From JANQQN01 sp964519665 (GTDB lineage Bacteria > Myxococcota > Kuafuiibacteriia > Kuafuiibacteriales > Kuafuiibacteriaceae): 64,000 bases of DNA. Both the position numbers and the translations under genes were made by a program. Below, piece by piece: positions 8,724 to 14,455 of the stretch. Where the stretch lies: the NCBI GenBank assembly GCA_964519665.1, contig CAZFIV010000027.1:1-64000 (forward strand). Direction: 5' to 3'. Numbering within the stretch: position 1 is the stretch's first letter; every line of letters starts with the position of its first letter. The notes below the pieces were generated by a model that ran no database searches, had not been told where the DNA came from, and saw only the letters and a list, made by a program, of their open reading frames with translations.

Positions 8724-8799
8724 AATTTGTCGGGTTGACTGGCTCTACGGGCTCTCATAGGCTGCGTTTCGTCAACGGGGCGCACCCCGACGACAAATT
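8724..8799. repeat. 9-bp inverted repeat bracketing the promoter
   Basis: AATTTGTCG (8724-8732) and its exact reverse complement CGACAAATT (8791-8799) flank the candidate promoter and end 5 bases before the AAAGGAG ribosome binding site of the first ORF. It could be a pair of operator half-sites or, if transcription starts upstream, an RNA switch that hides the ribosome binding site. Confidence 0.4.
8735..8763 (+). promoter_or_regulatory. Candidate sigma-70 promoter of the tRNA/Ro60 locus
   Basis: TTGACT (8735-8740), a good -35 element, is followed after 17 bases by TAGGCT (8758-8763), a moderate -10 element. It lies about 50 bases upstream of the first small ORF of the locus. Confidence 0.4.
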
Positions 8800-8814
8800 C
8801 TAGAAAGGAGCCCG

Positions 8815-9021
8815 ATGATGGTCGAAGTAATGGTCAAAGTGATGAATCGCACCCGTATTCGCACAAATGACTTGGAACACCTCCAAGGCATCGCCTTCGG
8901 AGCAGCAGGCGGTTTCGCCGGCGCACTCGTCGTCGGGACTCCGTCCCCCAAACCCACGGAAAAGCTGGGTTGCCTAGAGAGCTGGCGAGCGGACGATACC
9001 TACTCGCGGCACCGAATCTGA
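8815..9021 (+). CDS. Small unknown protein at the head of the tRNA locus
   Basis: A 68-residue frame beginning ATGATG behind an ideal ribosome binding site (AAAGGAG 8804-8810). The N-terminal half is Met, Val and Arg rich, with a small Gly/Ala-rich hydrophobic patch around residues 27-41. No family is recognised. It is the first element on the plus strand after the promoter, with a tRNA-like sequence 120 bases downstream. It may be a leader peptide rather than a stable protein. Confidence 0.45.
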   Translation: MMVEVMVKVMNRTRIRTNDLEHLQGIAFGAAGGFAGALVVGTPSPKPTEKLGCLESWRADDTYSRHRI

Positions 9022-9140
9022 CCGAGCTCTTCTGACCTCGGTCGTAACCGACTGAGGTCTGTTCGTAAGAACGCTCGGGTTTCCTCAAAAAGCGAAGCAT
9101 CTGCGGCATCGCCGAAACCTCCTCAGTCTCGAACATCATT

Positions 9141-9227
9141 GGGTCGGTAGTCCGGTAAGGAATCCCGGGGCCGCCGCGTAGGCGATCGTCCTCACAGACC
9201 GAGAGGGTTCGAGTCCCTCCCGATCCA
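9141..9227 (+). ncRNA. tRNA-like RNA with intact acceptor stem and T arm
   Basis: GGGTCGG (9141-9147) pairs over 7 bp, with one G-U, with CCGATCC (9220-9226). The T arm GAGGG-TTCGAGT-CCCTC (9203-9219) is perfect. The 55-base interior does not give a standard D arm plus 7-base anticodon loop. A bulged stem at 9186-9202 resembles a class II variable arm, but no U33-type anticodon loop fits before it. At 87 bases it is either a decayed class II tRNA or a tRNA-mimicking RNA. CCA is not encoded. Confidence 0.55.
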
Positions 9228-9263
9228 TCGATGAGATCTGTGACAACCGAACATGAGCGCAAT

Positions 9264-9335
9264 GGGACCGTAGGTTAATGCGTAGACTAGCGGGCTTTTA
9301 CCCCGCAGGTGAGGGTTCGATTCCCTCCGGTCCCC
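9264..9335 (+). tRNA. tRNA-Lys (UUU)
   Basis: Acceptor GGGACCG/CGGTCCC (7 bp), anticodon arm GCGGG-CTTTTAC-CCCGC with anticodon UUU, T arm GAGGG-TTCGATT-CCCTC. The D stem GGTT/GACT needs G-U pairs, and its loop (AATGCGTA) lacks the usual G18-G19 pair. The discriminator base reads C, unusual for a Lys tRNA. CCA is not encoded. Confidence 0.85.
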
Positions 9336-9371
9336 ACATCGTTCGAAGCCCCGTTTCGAACGATTGCTTTT

Positions 9372-9444
9372 GGTCTCGTGGGCCAGCGGAGTGGCCGCCT
9401 GATTGTCAGTCAGGAGACCGCGGGTTCGAATCCCGCCGGGACCG
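9372..9444 (+). tRNA. tRNA-Asp (GUC)
   Basis: Acceptor GGTCTCG/CGGGACC, D arm GGCC/GGCC with GG in its loop, anticodon arm CCTGA-TTGTCAG-TCAGG with anticodon GUC, T arm GCGGG-TTCGAAT-CCCGC, and discriminator G73 as expected for Asp. CCA is not encoded. It follows tRNA-Lys by 36 bases. Confidence 0.9.
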
Positions 9445-9546
9445 TGCGCGTGTCCCTCGCCAAGGAAAACGGACATGGTGTCCGACCCGATAGCGGGACT
9501 GCATCGGGGACCACCGACGACGTTCGCGCGCAACTATAGGAGAACA

Positions 9547-9798
9547 GTGGAACGCCCAACCAAACAGGCCCTTCGGCTCTGGCGAACTCCCGAAGCGGCC
9601 CCTGAACAACGCTACCGAGACTTCTTGGAGTATCAACAAGGCCGGCGAGATGGTCGACTCGGCAATCCGCGGGCGAGGTTATCGCCGGCATATGTCTTAG
9701 GTTTCGAATTAGGACGGCTGACCCGCGGGTCGGGCCGCACAGACTCGGCCGACGCGTTCCGCGACGGCATCATGGAAGACAAATCGTGCCGTCGCTGA
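9547..9798 (+). CDS. Small unknown protein inside the tRNA array
   Basis: 83 residues from GTG 9547, preceded by AGGAG four bases upstream. The middle reads YQQGRRDGR...AYVLGFELGR, a Tyr/Gly/Arg pattern that looks like a short helical repeat, and the protein ends in a charged Cys-containing tail. No family is recognised. Many codons end in A or T (CAA, TTA, GAA, CGA), unlike the strongly GC3 neighbours, which hints at foreign origin. The frame is open further upstream, but that part overlaps tRNA-Asp and is unlikely to be translated. Confidence 0.55.
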   Translation: MERPTKQALRLWRTPEAAPEQRYRDFLEYQQGRRDGRLGNPRARLSPAYVLGFELGRLTRGSGRTDSADAFRDGIMEDKSCRR

Positions 9799-9836
9799 AG
9801 TACAGGTCCGTCAACCTGACTTGGCGACGCACCATT

Positions 9837-9908
9837 AGGGTGATGATGTCATGGCGAGCATAGCGGTTTCCAAAACCGCCGGTAGAGGTTCGAATCCTCT
9901 TCACCCTG
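9837..9908 (+). tRNA. tRNA-Trp (CCA anticodon)
   Basis: Acceptor AGGGTGA/TCACCCT (perfect 7 bp), D arm ATGT/GCAT with GG in its loop, anticodon arm GCGGT-TTCCAAA-ACCGC with anticodon CCA, T arm with TTCGAAT loop, and discriminator G73 as expected for Trp. The 3' CCA tail is not encoded. It starts 38 bases after the small ORF. Confidence 0.92.
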
Positions 9909-9999
9909 GCGCGCGGAGTGGGTTTCGCCCGGTTTTCTCGGGACCGGCGCCGCTGGTGCAATGCCAGCCTCCGCCCTTTTCGCTTGCAACAACTGCTGC

Positions 10000-10062
10000 G
10001 GGCCGAACGGGTAAAGTCAATACGTTGACATCATGGATGTCGCTTTACTCATCAACCCGCCC
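10000..10062 (+). ncRNA. Long bulged hairpin between tRNA genes (Y-RNA candidate)
   Basis: Nested pairings: GGGC (10000-10003) with GCCC (10059-10062), GGGT (10009-10012) with ACCC (10055-10058), AAAG (10013-10016) with CTTT (10043-10046), and an apical stem GACATC-ATG-GATGTC (10027-10041). Bulges of 5 bases on the 5' side and 8 on the 3' side interrupt it. A long bulged terminal helix is what Ro60 binds in Y RNAs, so with the Ro60 gene downstream this is a candidate, but no primary-sequence match to a known Y RNA is claimed. Confidence 0.35.
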
Positions 10063-10110
10063 GTCAGCGCCCACGCGCGATCGGTCATCGAGCCGAAACG
10101 CGTCGAAACA

Positions 10111-10183
10111 GCACGTCCGGCCGTCTGGCGATGGCGCCGGTCTTTCCAATCGGTAAAGCGGGGTTCGATTCCCCGGGCGTGCA
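10111..10183 (+). tRNA. tRNA-Glu (UUC)
   Basis: Acceptor GCACGTC/GGCGTGC (one G-U), D stem GCCG/TGGC with GG in its loop, anticodon arm CCGGT-CTTTCCA-ATCGG with anticodon UUC, T arm CGGGG-TTCGATT-CCCCG. Position 8 is C instead of the near-universal U, and the discriminator is A. CCA is not encoded. It sits only 3 bases before the Leu tRNA. Confidence 0.82.
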
Positions 10184-10186
10184 GAA

Positions 10187-10260
10187 GCCTGTGTGGACAA
10201 ACTTGGTAGAGTCACCCGTTTCAGATGCGGGGTTTGGAGGTTCGAATCCTTCCGCGGGCA
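10187..10260 (+). tRNA. tRNA-Leu (CAG) without the long variable arm
   Basis: Acceptor GCCTGTG/CGCGGGC with G-U pairs, D stem GAC/GTC with GG in a 12-base loop, anticodon arm CCCGT-TTCAGAT-GCGGG with anticodon CAG, T arm GGAGG-TTCGAAT-CCTTC, discriminator A as expected for Leu. Only 4 bases (GTTT) separate the anticodon and T stems, whereas bacterial tRNA-Leu normally has a 10-15-base variable arm. Either this is a class I-shaped Leu tRNA or its identity has shifted. Confidence 0.75.
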
Positions 10261-10313
10261 ACTCACAAGATACGACGTCAACTCATGACTACGGCAAAGA
10301 AAGGAGGAGAACC

Positions 10314-10853
10314 GTGGAAACTTTGGTGCTGACCCATGCGTATCAGCCGGTCGATCGGATTTCATGGCAGCGCGCCATCACCCTCTGGGCCACCGACAAG
10401 GTCGAAATCCTGGAGGCGTACGAAGACCGCAACGTCCGTTCGGTCTCGTTGGCGATCAACATGCCATCGGTCGTTCGCTTCGTCTATCAGATCCGAATCA
10501 AACGGGTCGGTGTGAAATTCTCTCGTGAGAACGTGTACACCCGTGACAAGGGCCGCTGCGCGTACTGCGGTACGAAGATCAAGCGCTCCGAAGCGACCTA
10601 CGACCACGTCGTTCCTCGAAGCCAGGGCGGTCCGACTCGATGGGACAACATCGTGATCGCCTGCTTGCCGTGTAATCAGCAAAAGGGTGGCCGCACGCCT
10701 CAGGAAGCGGGTTTGAGACTCCGCGTTCAACCCGAACGACCGAGGTCGCTGCCGCCCACCATGAGATTTACGCTGCCAGCGGGCGTTCCCGACTCCTGGA
10801 AGCAGTACCTGTACGACCTGCAGTACTGGAACGGAAGCCTCGACGAGGACTGA
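10314..10853 (+). CDS. HNH endonuclease family protein
   Basis: 179 residues from GTG 10314, six bases after a GGAGG ribosome binding site. Residues 1-65 form the N-terminal part (LVLTHAYQPVDRISWQRA) seen in a widespread bacterial HNH family, and residues 75-140 carry the zinc-bound HNH fold: CAYCG, then YDHVVPRSQGG (catalytic DH), WDNIVIACLPCNQQKG and the final RTPQEAG. The nucleic-acid target is unknown. It lies between the tRNA genes and the Ro60 gene on the same strand, with 65 bases and a hairpin before the latter. Confidence 0.88.
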   Translation: METLVLTHAYQPVDRISWQRAITLWATDKVEILEAYEDRNVRSVSLAINMPSVVRFVYQIRIKRVGVKFSRENVYTRDKGRCAYCGTKIKRSEATYDHVVPRSQGGPTRWDNIVIACLPCNQQKGGRTPQEAGLRLRVQPERPRSLPPTMRFTLPAGVPDSWKQYLYDLQYWNGSLDED

Positions 10854-10856
10854 GCC

Positions 10857-10879
10857 GCCCGGCAGGACTCCTGCCGGGC
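10857..10879 (+). terminator. Perfect hairpin between HNH and Ro60 genes
   Basis: GCCCGGCAGG (10857-10866) pairs exactly with CCTGCCGGGC (10870-10879) around a 3-base loop. It begins 3 bases after the HNH stop and has no U tract, so it is better read as a partial terminator or an mRNA-end protector than as a full stop. It leaves room for the GGAGG ribosome binding site of the next gene at 10908-10912. Confidence 0.55.
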
Positions 10880-10918
10880 GCCCCTCAGCGCTCGACTCGG
10901 GGCCATCGGAGGCAATCC

Positions 10919-12052
10919 GTGACGCTGAGATTGATCAGAACGCTCATGGCTGGTCATCCGGATGGAATCTATCGAAGTGAAAACGATAGACTCCCGGTCG
11001 ACGAGCCATCTCTCAGGACCGCCGCCGAGCATGACCCCGACTGGCTCGACCGTCTCGTCGAGGTCTCCCGGCGAGCGCCGGTCCGAAACGGGGCGTTGGC
11101 GGGGCTCGCCGTCGCTCTCAAGTGCGGCCACCTCGACGTTCGTCGGCGGGCCTCGATGCTGACCCCCCAGGTGTGTCGGACGGGTCGCGATCTGCTCAAG
11201 TTCGCGGCCGGTCTTCGGCAGCTCGGGGGCTTCGGTCGTCTCACCCGGGCCAGCTTGGCCCGGTGGTACCTTGAAAGCCCCCTGTCAGAGCTCGTCGACG
11301 AACCTGAACCCGTCGCCGGGTGGCGGCATCGCGACGTGCTCCGAATGTGCCACGTCAAGGCCAAGGAACCGGACCGAAGGGCGCGCATCGGCGGGCTGGT
11401 CGGTTCACTGGGCTCATCGCTCGGCGAACCCGACACCGCGTTTAGATGGCCCGCAGGGTCATCCAAGCGGCTGGTGGCCATCGACGCGTCGTCCGCGCTC
11501 GACCGTGGACGGATCCTGGGCGTCCGCCCTCGCGTCATCGCCGCTCGCTGGGGTCTCGCCGCGACGGCGGTCGGCGATGAGGTCGTCAGCTTCCGCCGCG
11601 ACGGCTGGACCGACGCGCACACCGAATGGCGCACCGGGGTGACCGAACTGTCATGGAGTCATCGAACGCCTGAAACGACGGCGATCCAAGACCTCGACCC
11701 GGAACGAGCGGCCCCCGCCGACCCGGGCTTGGTGATCCGGTACGCGATGATGCGAGGCCTCGATGTCTCGAGCTTCGTGATCATCTCCGCGCGCGCGCCT
11801 TGGACCCGACCGGATCAGCACCGGCGAACCCTCGCCGCGTACCGACGAGCACATCGTGAGGCGTCGAGACCGACGCCTTCGACGACGGTCGCCGGTGCGT
11901 CCCTGGTGGTGGTCGGCCTCAAGTCTGGAGGCGTGAGTCTCAATGACGCTAACGACCCCATCTCCTGGGGTGTCGAGGGCTTTGGTCCCGAAACGCCCGA
12001 GATGGTGGCCTACCTGGCCAACGAGAGGACTGATGCTATTCTTCGAATTTAA
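10919..12052 (+). CDS. Minimal Ro60 (TROVE-domain) RNA-binding protein
   Basis: 377 residues from GTG 10919 behind GGAGG (10908-10912). The TROVE HEAT-repeat region is clear at about residues 55-145: ALKCGHLDVRRRA, then TPQVCRTGRDLLKFAAGL, LARWY and GWRHRDVLRMCH. A von Willebrand A-like domain (about 188-370) follows, ending VVVGLKSGGVSL...GVEGFGPETPEMV like other Ro60 proteins. Known bacterial Ro proteins are about 520-540 residues; here much of the helical ring between TROVE core and vWA domain is missing. The MIDAS is degenerate (DASSA; the TDNETW-type loop reads SARAPW). Ro60 proteins bind Y RNAs and misfolded RNAs. The locus upstream encodes tRNAs and tRNA-like RNAs, and a strong terminator follows. 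Confidence 0.88.
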   Translation: MTLRLIRTLMAGHPDGIYRSENDRLPVDEPSLRTAAEHDPDWLDRLVEVSRRAPVRNGALAGLAVALKCGHLDVRRRASMLTPQVCRTGRDLLKFAAGLRQLGGFGRLTRASLARWYLESPLSELVDEPEPVAGWRHRDVLRMCHVKAKEPDRRARIGGLVGSLGSSLGEPDTAFRWPAGSSKRLVAIDASSALDRGRILGVRPRVIAARWGLAATAVGDEVVSFRRDGWTDAHTEWRTGVTELSWSHRTPETTAIQDLDPERAAPADPGLVIRYAMMRGLDVSSFVIISARAPWTRPDQHRRTLAAYRRAHREASRPTPSTTVAGASLVVVGLKSGGVSLNDANDPISWGVEGFGPETPEMVAYLANERTDAILRI

Positions 12053-12068
12053 AGCTCTGATCGGTGAC

Positions 12069-12113
12069 GGCCTGCCGATGCTCCACTTCGGAGCACTCGG
12101 CGGGCCTTTTTTT
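12069..12113 (+). terminator. Intrinsic terminator of the Ro60 locus
   Basis: A GC-rich stem (12069-12084 with 12090-12106, loop ACTTC, one small internal bulge) is followed by seven T residues (12107-12113), starting 16 bases after the Ro60 stop. This is the clearest intrinsic terminator in the window and marks the end of the locus. Confidence 0.88.
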
Positions 12114-12181
12114 CGTTGTGACGAAGACCAGCCCGACCCGAGCTGTAGTTCAAGCCCGACTCGGACGAGCTATTTGACGAA

Positions 12182-13345
12182 GTGGCCGAAACCAGCGAGC
12201 TGACAATCGGTATCGATCTCGGCAACTCGTTCTCGACCGTCGCCGCCCATATCGAGGGCAAGACGTATTTCGTCCGCGACAACCGAGGAGAGGCGTGCAT
12301 TCCCAGCGTCGTCTATTTTCCATCGGCTGGAATGCCGACCGTGGGATCCTATGCGGTCCGAATGCGGCAACACGAGCCTGCGTCGACGGTGTCGGGCATC
12401 AAGAGGGTATTGGGGCGAAGGTACGATAGCTCCGAAGTCAAGGTCATGCAGGCCAGCTCCGCGGTGAAGATTCGTCGCGCCCCGAAAGGGACGCCCGTGC
12501 TCGAAACCCGGGCCGGCGACCATACGCCCACCCAGGTCGCGGGATACATCTTTCGCCACCTCCGAGACCTCGCGGAGGCCCGCTTCCGGAGAACCGTCCG
12601 CAAGGTGGTATTGACCCTGCCGGCATCGGCCACCCCCGATGTAGAGCACGCCACCGTAGAAGCGGCTCGCCTGGCGGGCCTCGATGTGCTGCGAACGATC
12701 ACCGAACCCCACGCCGCGGCCCTTGCATCGGGGCTGACCAGGAAGAACGTGTATCAGAAGCTCCTGGTCTACGACTTCGGGGGCGGTACCTTCGACGTAA
12801 CGGCCCTGGACCAATCGGAAGGTCGATTGGAGCCCCTCGCGATCGGCGGAGACGGCTGTCTGGGCGGAGACGACCTCGACCACCTGCTGGCCGAGATCGC
12901 GGCCCGGCACGTCTGGAGCACCACCAAGGTCGAGCTGTCCAAGGATCGCGAGCGCTGGGACCGCCTCATCCGGGAAGCCGAAAACACCAAGCGCGCCCTC
13001 TCGGTGCGCGACGTGGCGCCCCTGCGCCTCAAGGGCGCCTTCTATCGGCGGGGGCGCGAGCGAGACCTCGAGATGATGATCCATCGAAAGGATGCCGAGG
13101 TCCGGTGGGAGGCCCTCATCAGACGGTCGCTGTCGGTCACCGCGCGTACCATGGTGGTGGCGGGCCTCAAGCCGAAAGACCTCGGTACGACTCTGCTCAT
13201 CGGGGGGACGACGCTGGTCCCCAGCATCGCGGGCGCCGTCAAGAGGCTCATGGGTGAATCGGTGACCGCTCACAGCAATCCGCAGACCGCCGTCGCCGAA
13301 GGCGCCGCGATCGCCGCCGCTCGCACCCTCTCCCGAGCGGCGTAG
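12182..13345 (+). CDS. Hsp70-like ATPase consisting of the nucleotide-binding domain only
   Basis: 387 residues from GTG 12182. It has the actin-fold ATPase of Hsp70: IGIDLGNSFSTVA (phosphate 1), LTLPASATPDVEH, ITEPHAAALASG, YDFGGGTFDVTAL (phosphate 2) and LLIGGTTLVPSI (adenosine motif). It ends soon after, so the substrate-binding beta domain and lid of DnaK are absent. The usual GIPPAPRG-type linker is also missing. Such short Hsp70 relatives may act as nucleotide-driven scaffolds. It begins 69 bases after the Ro60 terminator and probably has its own promoter. Confidence 0.88.
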   Translation: MAETSELTIGIDLGNSFSTVAAHIEGKTYFVRDNRGEACIPSVVYFPSAGMPTVGSYAVRMRQHEPASTVSGIKRVLGRRYDSSEVKVMQASSAVKIRRAPKGTPVLETRAGDHTPTQVAGYIFRHLRDLAEARFRRTVRKVVLTLPASATPDVEHATVEAARLAGLDVLRTITEPHAAALASGLTRKNVYQKLLVYDFGGGTFDVTALDQSEGRLEPLAIGGDGCLGGDDLDHLLAEIAARHVWSTTKVELSKDRERWDRLIREAENTKRALSVRDVAPLRLKGAFYRRGRERDLEMMIHRKDAEVRWEALIRRSLSVTARTMVVAGLKPKDLGTTLLIGGTTLVPSIAGAVKRLMGESVTAHSNPQTAVAEGAAIAAARTLSRAA

Positions 13346-13404
13346 TGGGCTCCCCGGCCGCCCACCGGCGCGCCCGCCGGGCCGAGATTCTTGCCGGAGC
13401 ACGT

Positions 13405-13848
13405 CTAGCGCAGGAGCTCTTTCGCGAGATGGCGGCCGAGGCGGGGCCATCCCTCGGCGAGCAGCTCTTGGCCGCCGGGGCTCTCGAGCAAGTCGTAGGC
13501 TTCGCCGCTCGCATAGCCACTCGCGAGATCGAGTCGGGTGCCGATAGCGACCCAATACCCCTCCTCGCCTCGACGCCACGTGGGCGCCCGGAACCGCTTC
13601 GTCTTCTTCGACTTCTTCTCCAGGCAGGTGAGGAGTTGAGCCTCCGACCACTCCGGCTTTTGGTCGCGAAGGGCCTGCCACGTAAACCACTGAATGTCGG
13701 CGAGAAGTCGGGCCTCCCGGAGCCCATTCTCGAGGCGACGGTACGCCTCATTCGCATCGAGGATCCGTAGTTTCGCGTAGGTGGGGCCCAAGAGCTCGGC
13801 GGTGTACACCCGGGTCAGCAGGGCCAAGAAATCGACCGGCAGCTGCAT
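13405..13848 (-). CDS. Unknown 147-residue protein downstream of anti-sigma gene
   Basis: A soluble, mostly helical protein beginning MQLPVDFLALLTRVYTAELL, with a Lys-rich middle (CLEKKSKKTKRFR) and a Trp-Arg-rich centre. No recognised family. ATG 13848 was chosen because the longer frame overlaps the anti-sigma gene in another frame. It starts 14 bases after that gene stops and is the last gene of the minus-strand ECF sigma operon, so it may belong to the same response. Confidence 0.65.
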   Translation of the reverse strand: MQLPVDFLALLTRVYTAELLGPTYAKLRILDANEAYRRLENGLREARLLADIQWFTWQALRDQKPEWSEAQLLTCLEKKSKKTKRFRAPTWRRGEEGYWVAIGTRLDLASGYASGEAYDLLESPGGQELLAEGWPRLGRHLAKELLR

Positions 13849-13862
13849 CCTACGGCTATACC

Positions 13863-14447
13863 TCAGAAGCGGATCGAGACCGGCACTTGATCGCGCTCGT
13901 CGACGGCCGGTGCATCGATGCGAACCTCTACCGGGGCCACCGGCGAAGCACCACGCAAACTGGCGCTCGGCGCCAGCGCGGTGGATTCCATGGCGTCCGG
14001 CCACAAGAACACCAATAAGCCAGCCGTCGCCGCCAGCCCCCAAGCGCCCCAGGGCCATACCCGCAGACTCCGGGACGGCGCGGGTGGATTGTCCGATGTC
14101 CACCCACCGGCGTTCTCGCCGGCGACCGAACGAACGACACGAACCAGCCTCCCCAGGGCGACCGCCGATCCGATCCGGTCTACCCAACCCGTCGGGTTGG
14201 CCGACGCGCCGCCTTCGGGCGCCGTGGGCGGCCGCGTGTGCTGCAGGATATTTTGGGCCCACCGGTCGACCGGGACCGGTGGATTCGTGGGTCCGAGCGC
14301 ACTCATCGCCGCCTTCGTCCGCCGCCACGCATCGCGCGACCGACGAAGGTCGGGATTCGTCCATTCGCTTCGGTCGAGCTCGACGCCCTCCGAAGCCGTG
14401 CACTCGCCATCGAGTTCTTTGTGAAGGAGTGACTCTGGACGGTTCAT
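13863..14447 (-). CDS. Putative anti-sigma factor, single-pass membrane protein
   Basis: 194 residues. The N-terminal 100 residues start MNRPESLLHKELDGEC, like the anti-sigma domain start, but lack the His-xxx-Cys-xx-Cys zinc motif (only one Cys). A membrane helix (about residues 130-148, WPWGAWGLAATAGLLVFLW) and a periplasmic tail with a beta-like pattern follow. It overlaps the operon order sigma then anti-sigma. ATG 14447 is preceded by GAGGTG; ATG 14459, overlapping the sigma stop, is an alternative. Identification rests mainly on position and topology. Confidence 0.7.
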   Translation of the reverse strand: MNRPESLLHKELDGECTASEGVELDRSEWTNPDLRRSRDAWRRTKAAMSALGPTNPPVPVDRWAQNILQHTRPPTAPEGGASANPTGWVDRIGSAVALGRLVRVVRSVAGENAGGWTSDNPPAPSRSLRVWPWGAWGLAATAGLLVFLWPDAMESTALAPSASLRGASPVAPVEVRIDAPAVDERDQVPVSIRF

Positions 14448-14455
14448 GGGGCACC

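Larger units (their letters stand above)
8577..8814 (+). other. Leader region of the tRNA/Ro60 locus
   Basis: No gene is visible. The stretch holds a 20-base alternating purine-pyrimidine run (8653-8672), an AT-rich patch at 8705-8730, a candidate promoter and an inverted repeat that are listed separately. The AT-rich patch is unusual for this GC-rich window and marks the likely transcription start zone of the locus. Confidence 0.45.

Noticed and set aside
9192..9961. Minus-strand frames over the tRNA genes with RESNP/RDSNP-like motifs
   Set aside because: These are well-known false proteins from translating antisense tRNA T arms; they have no ribosome binding sites.
8506..10260. The tRNA locus as a prophage or integrated plasmid
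   Set aside because: No integrase, attachment repeats, capsid or mobilisation gene is seen, and the HNH family here is widespread on chromosomes. Acquisition by transfer remains possible.
12170..13690. Long minus-strand frame opposite the Hsp70 gene
   Set aside because: It is a shadow of a high-GC gene; it has no family signature or ribosome binding site.
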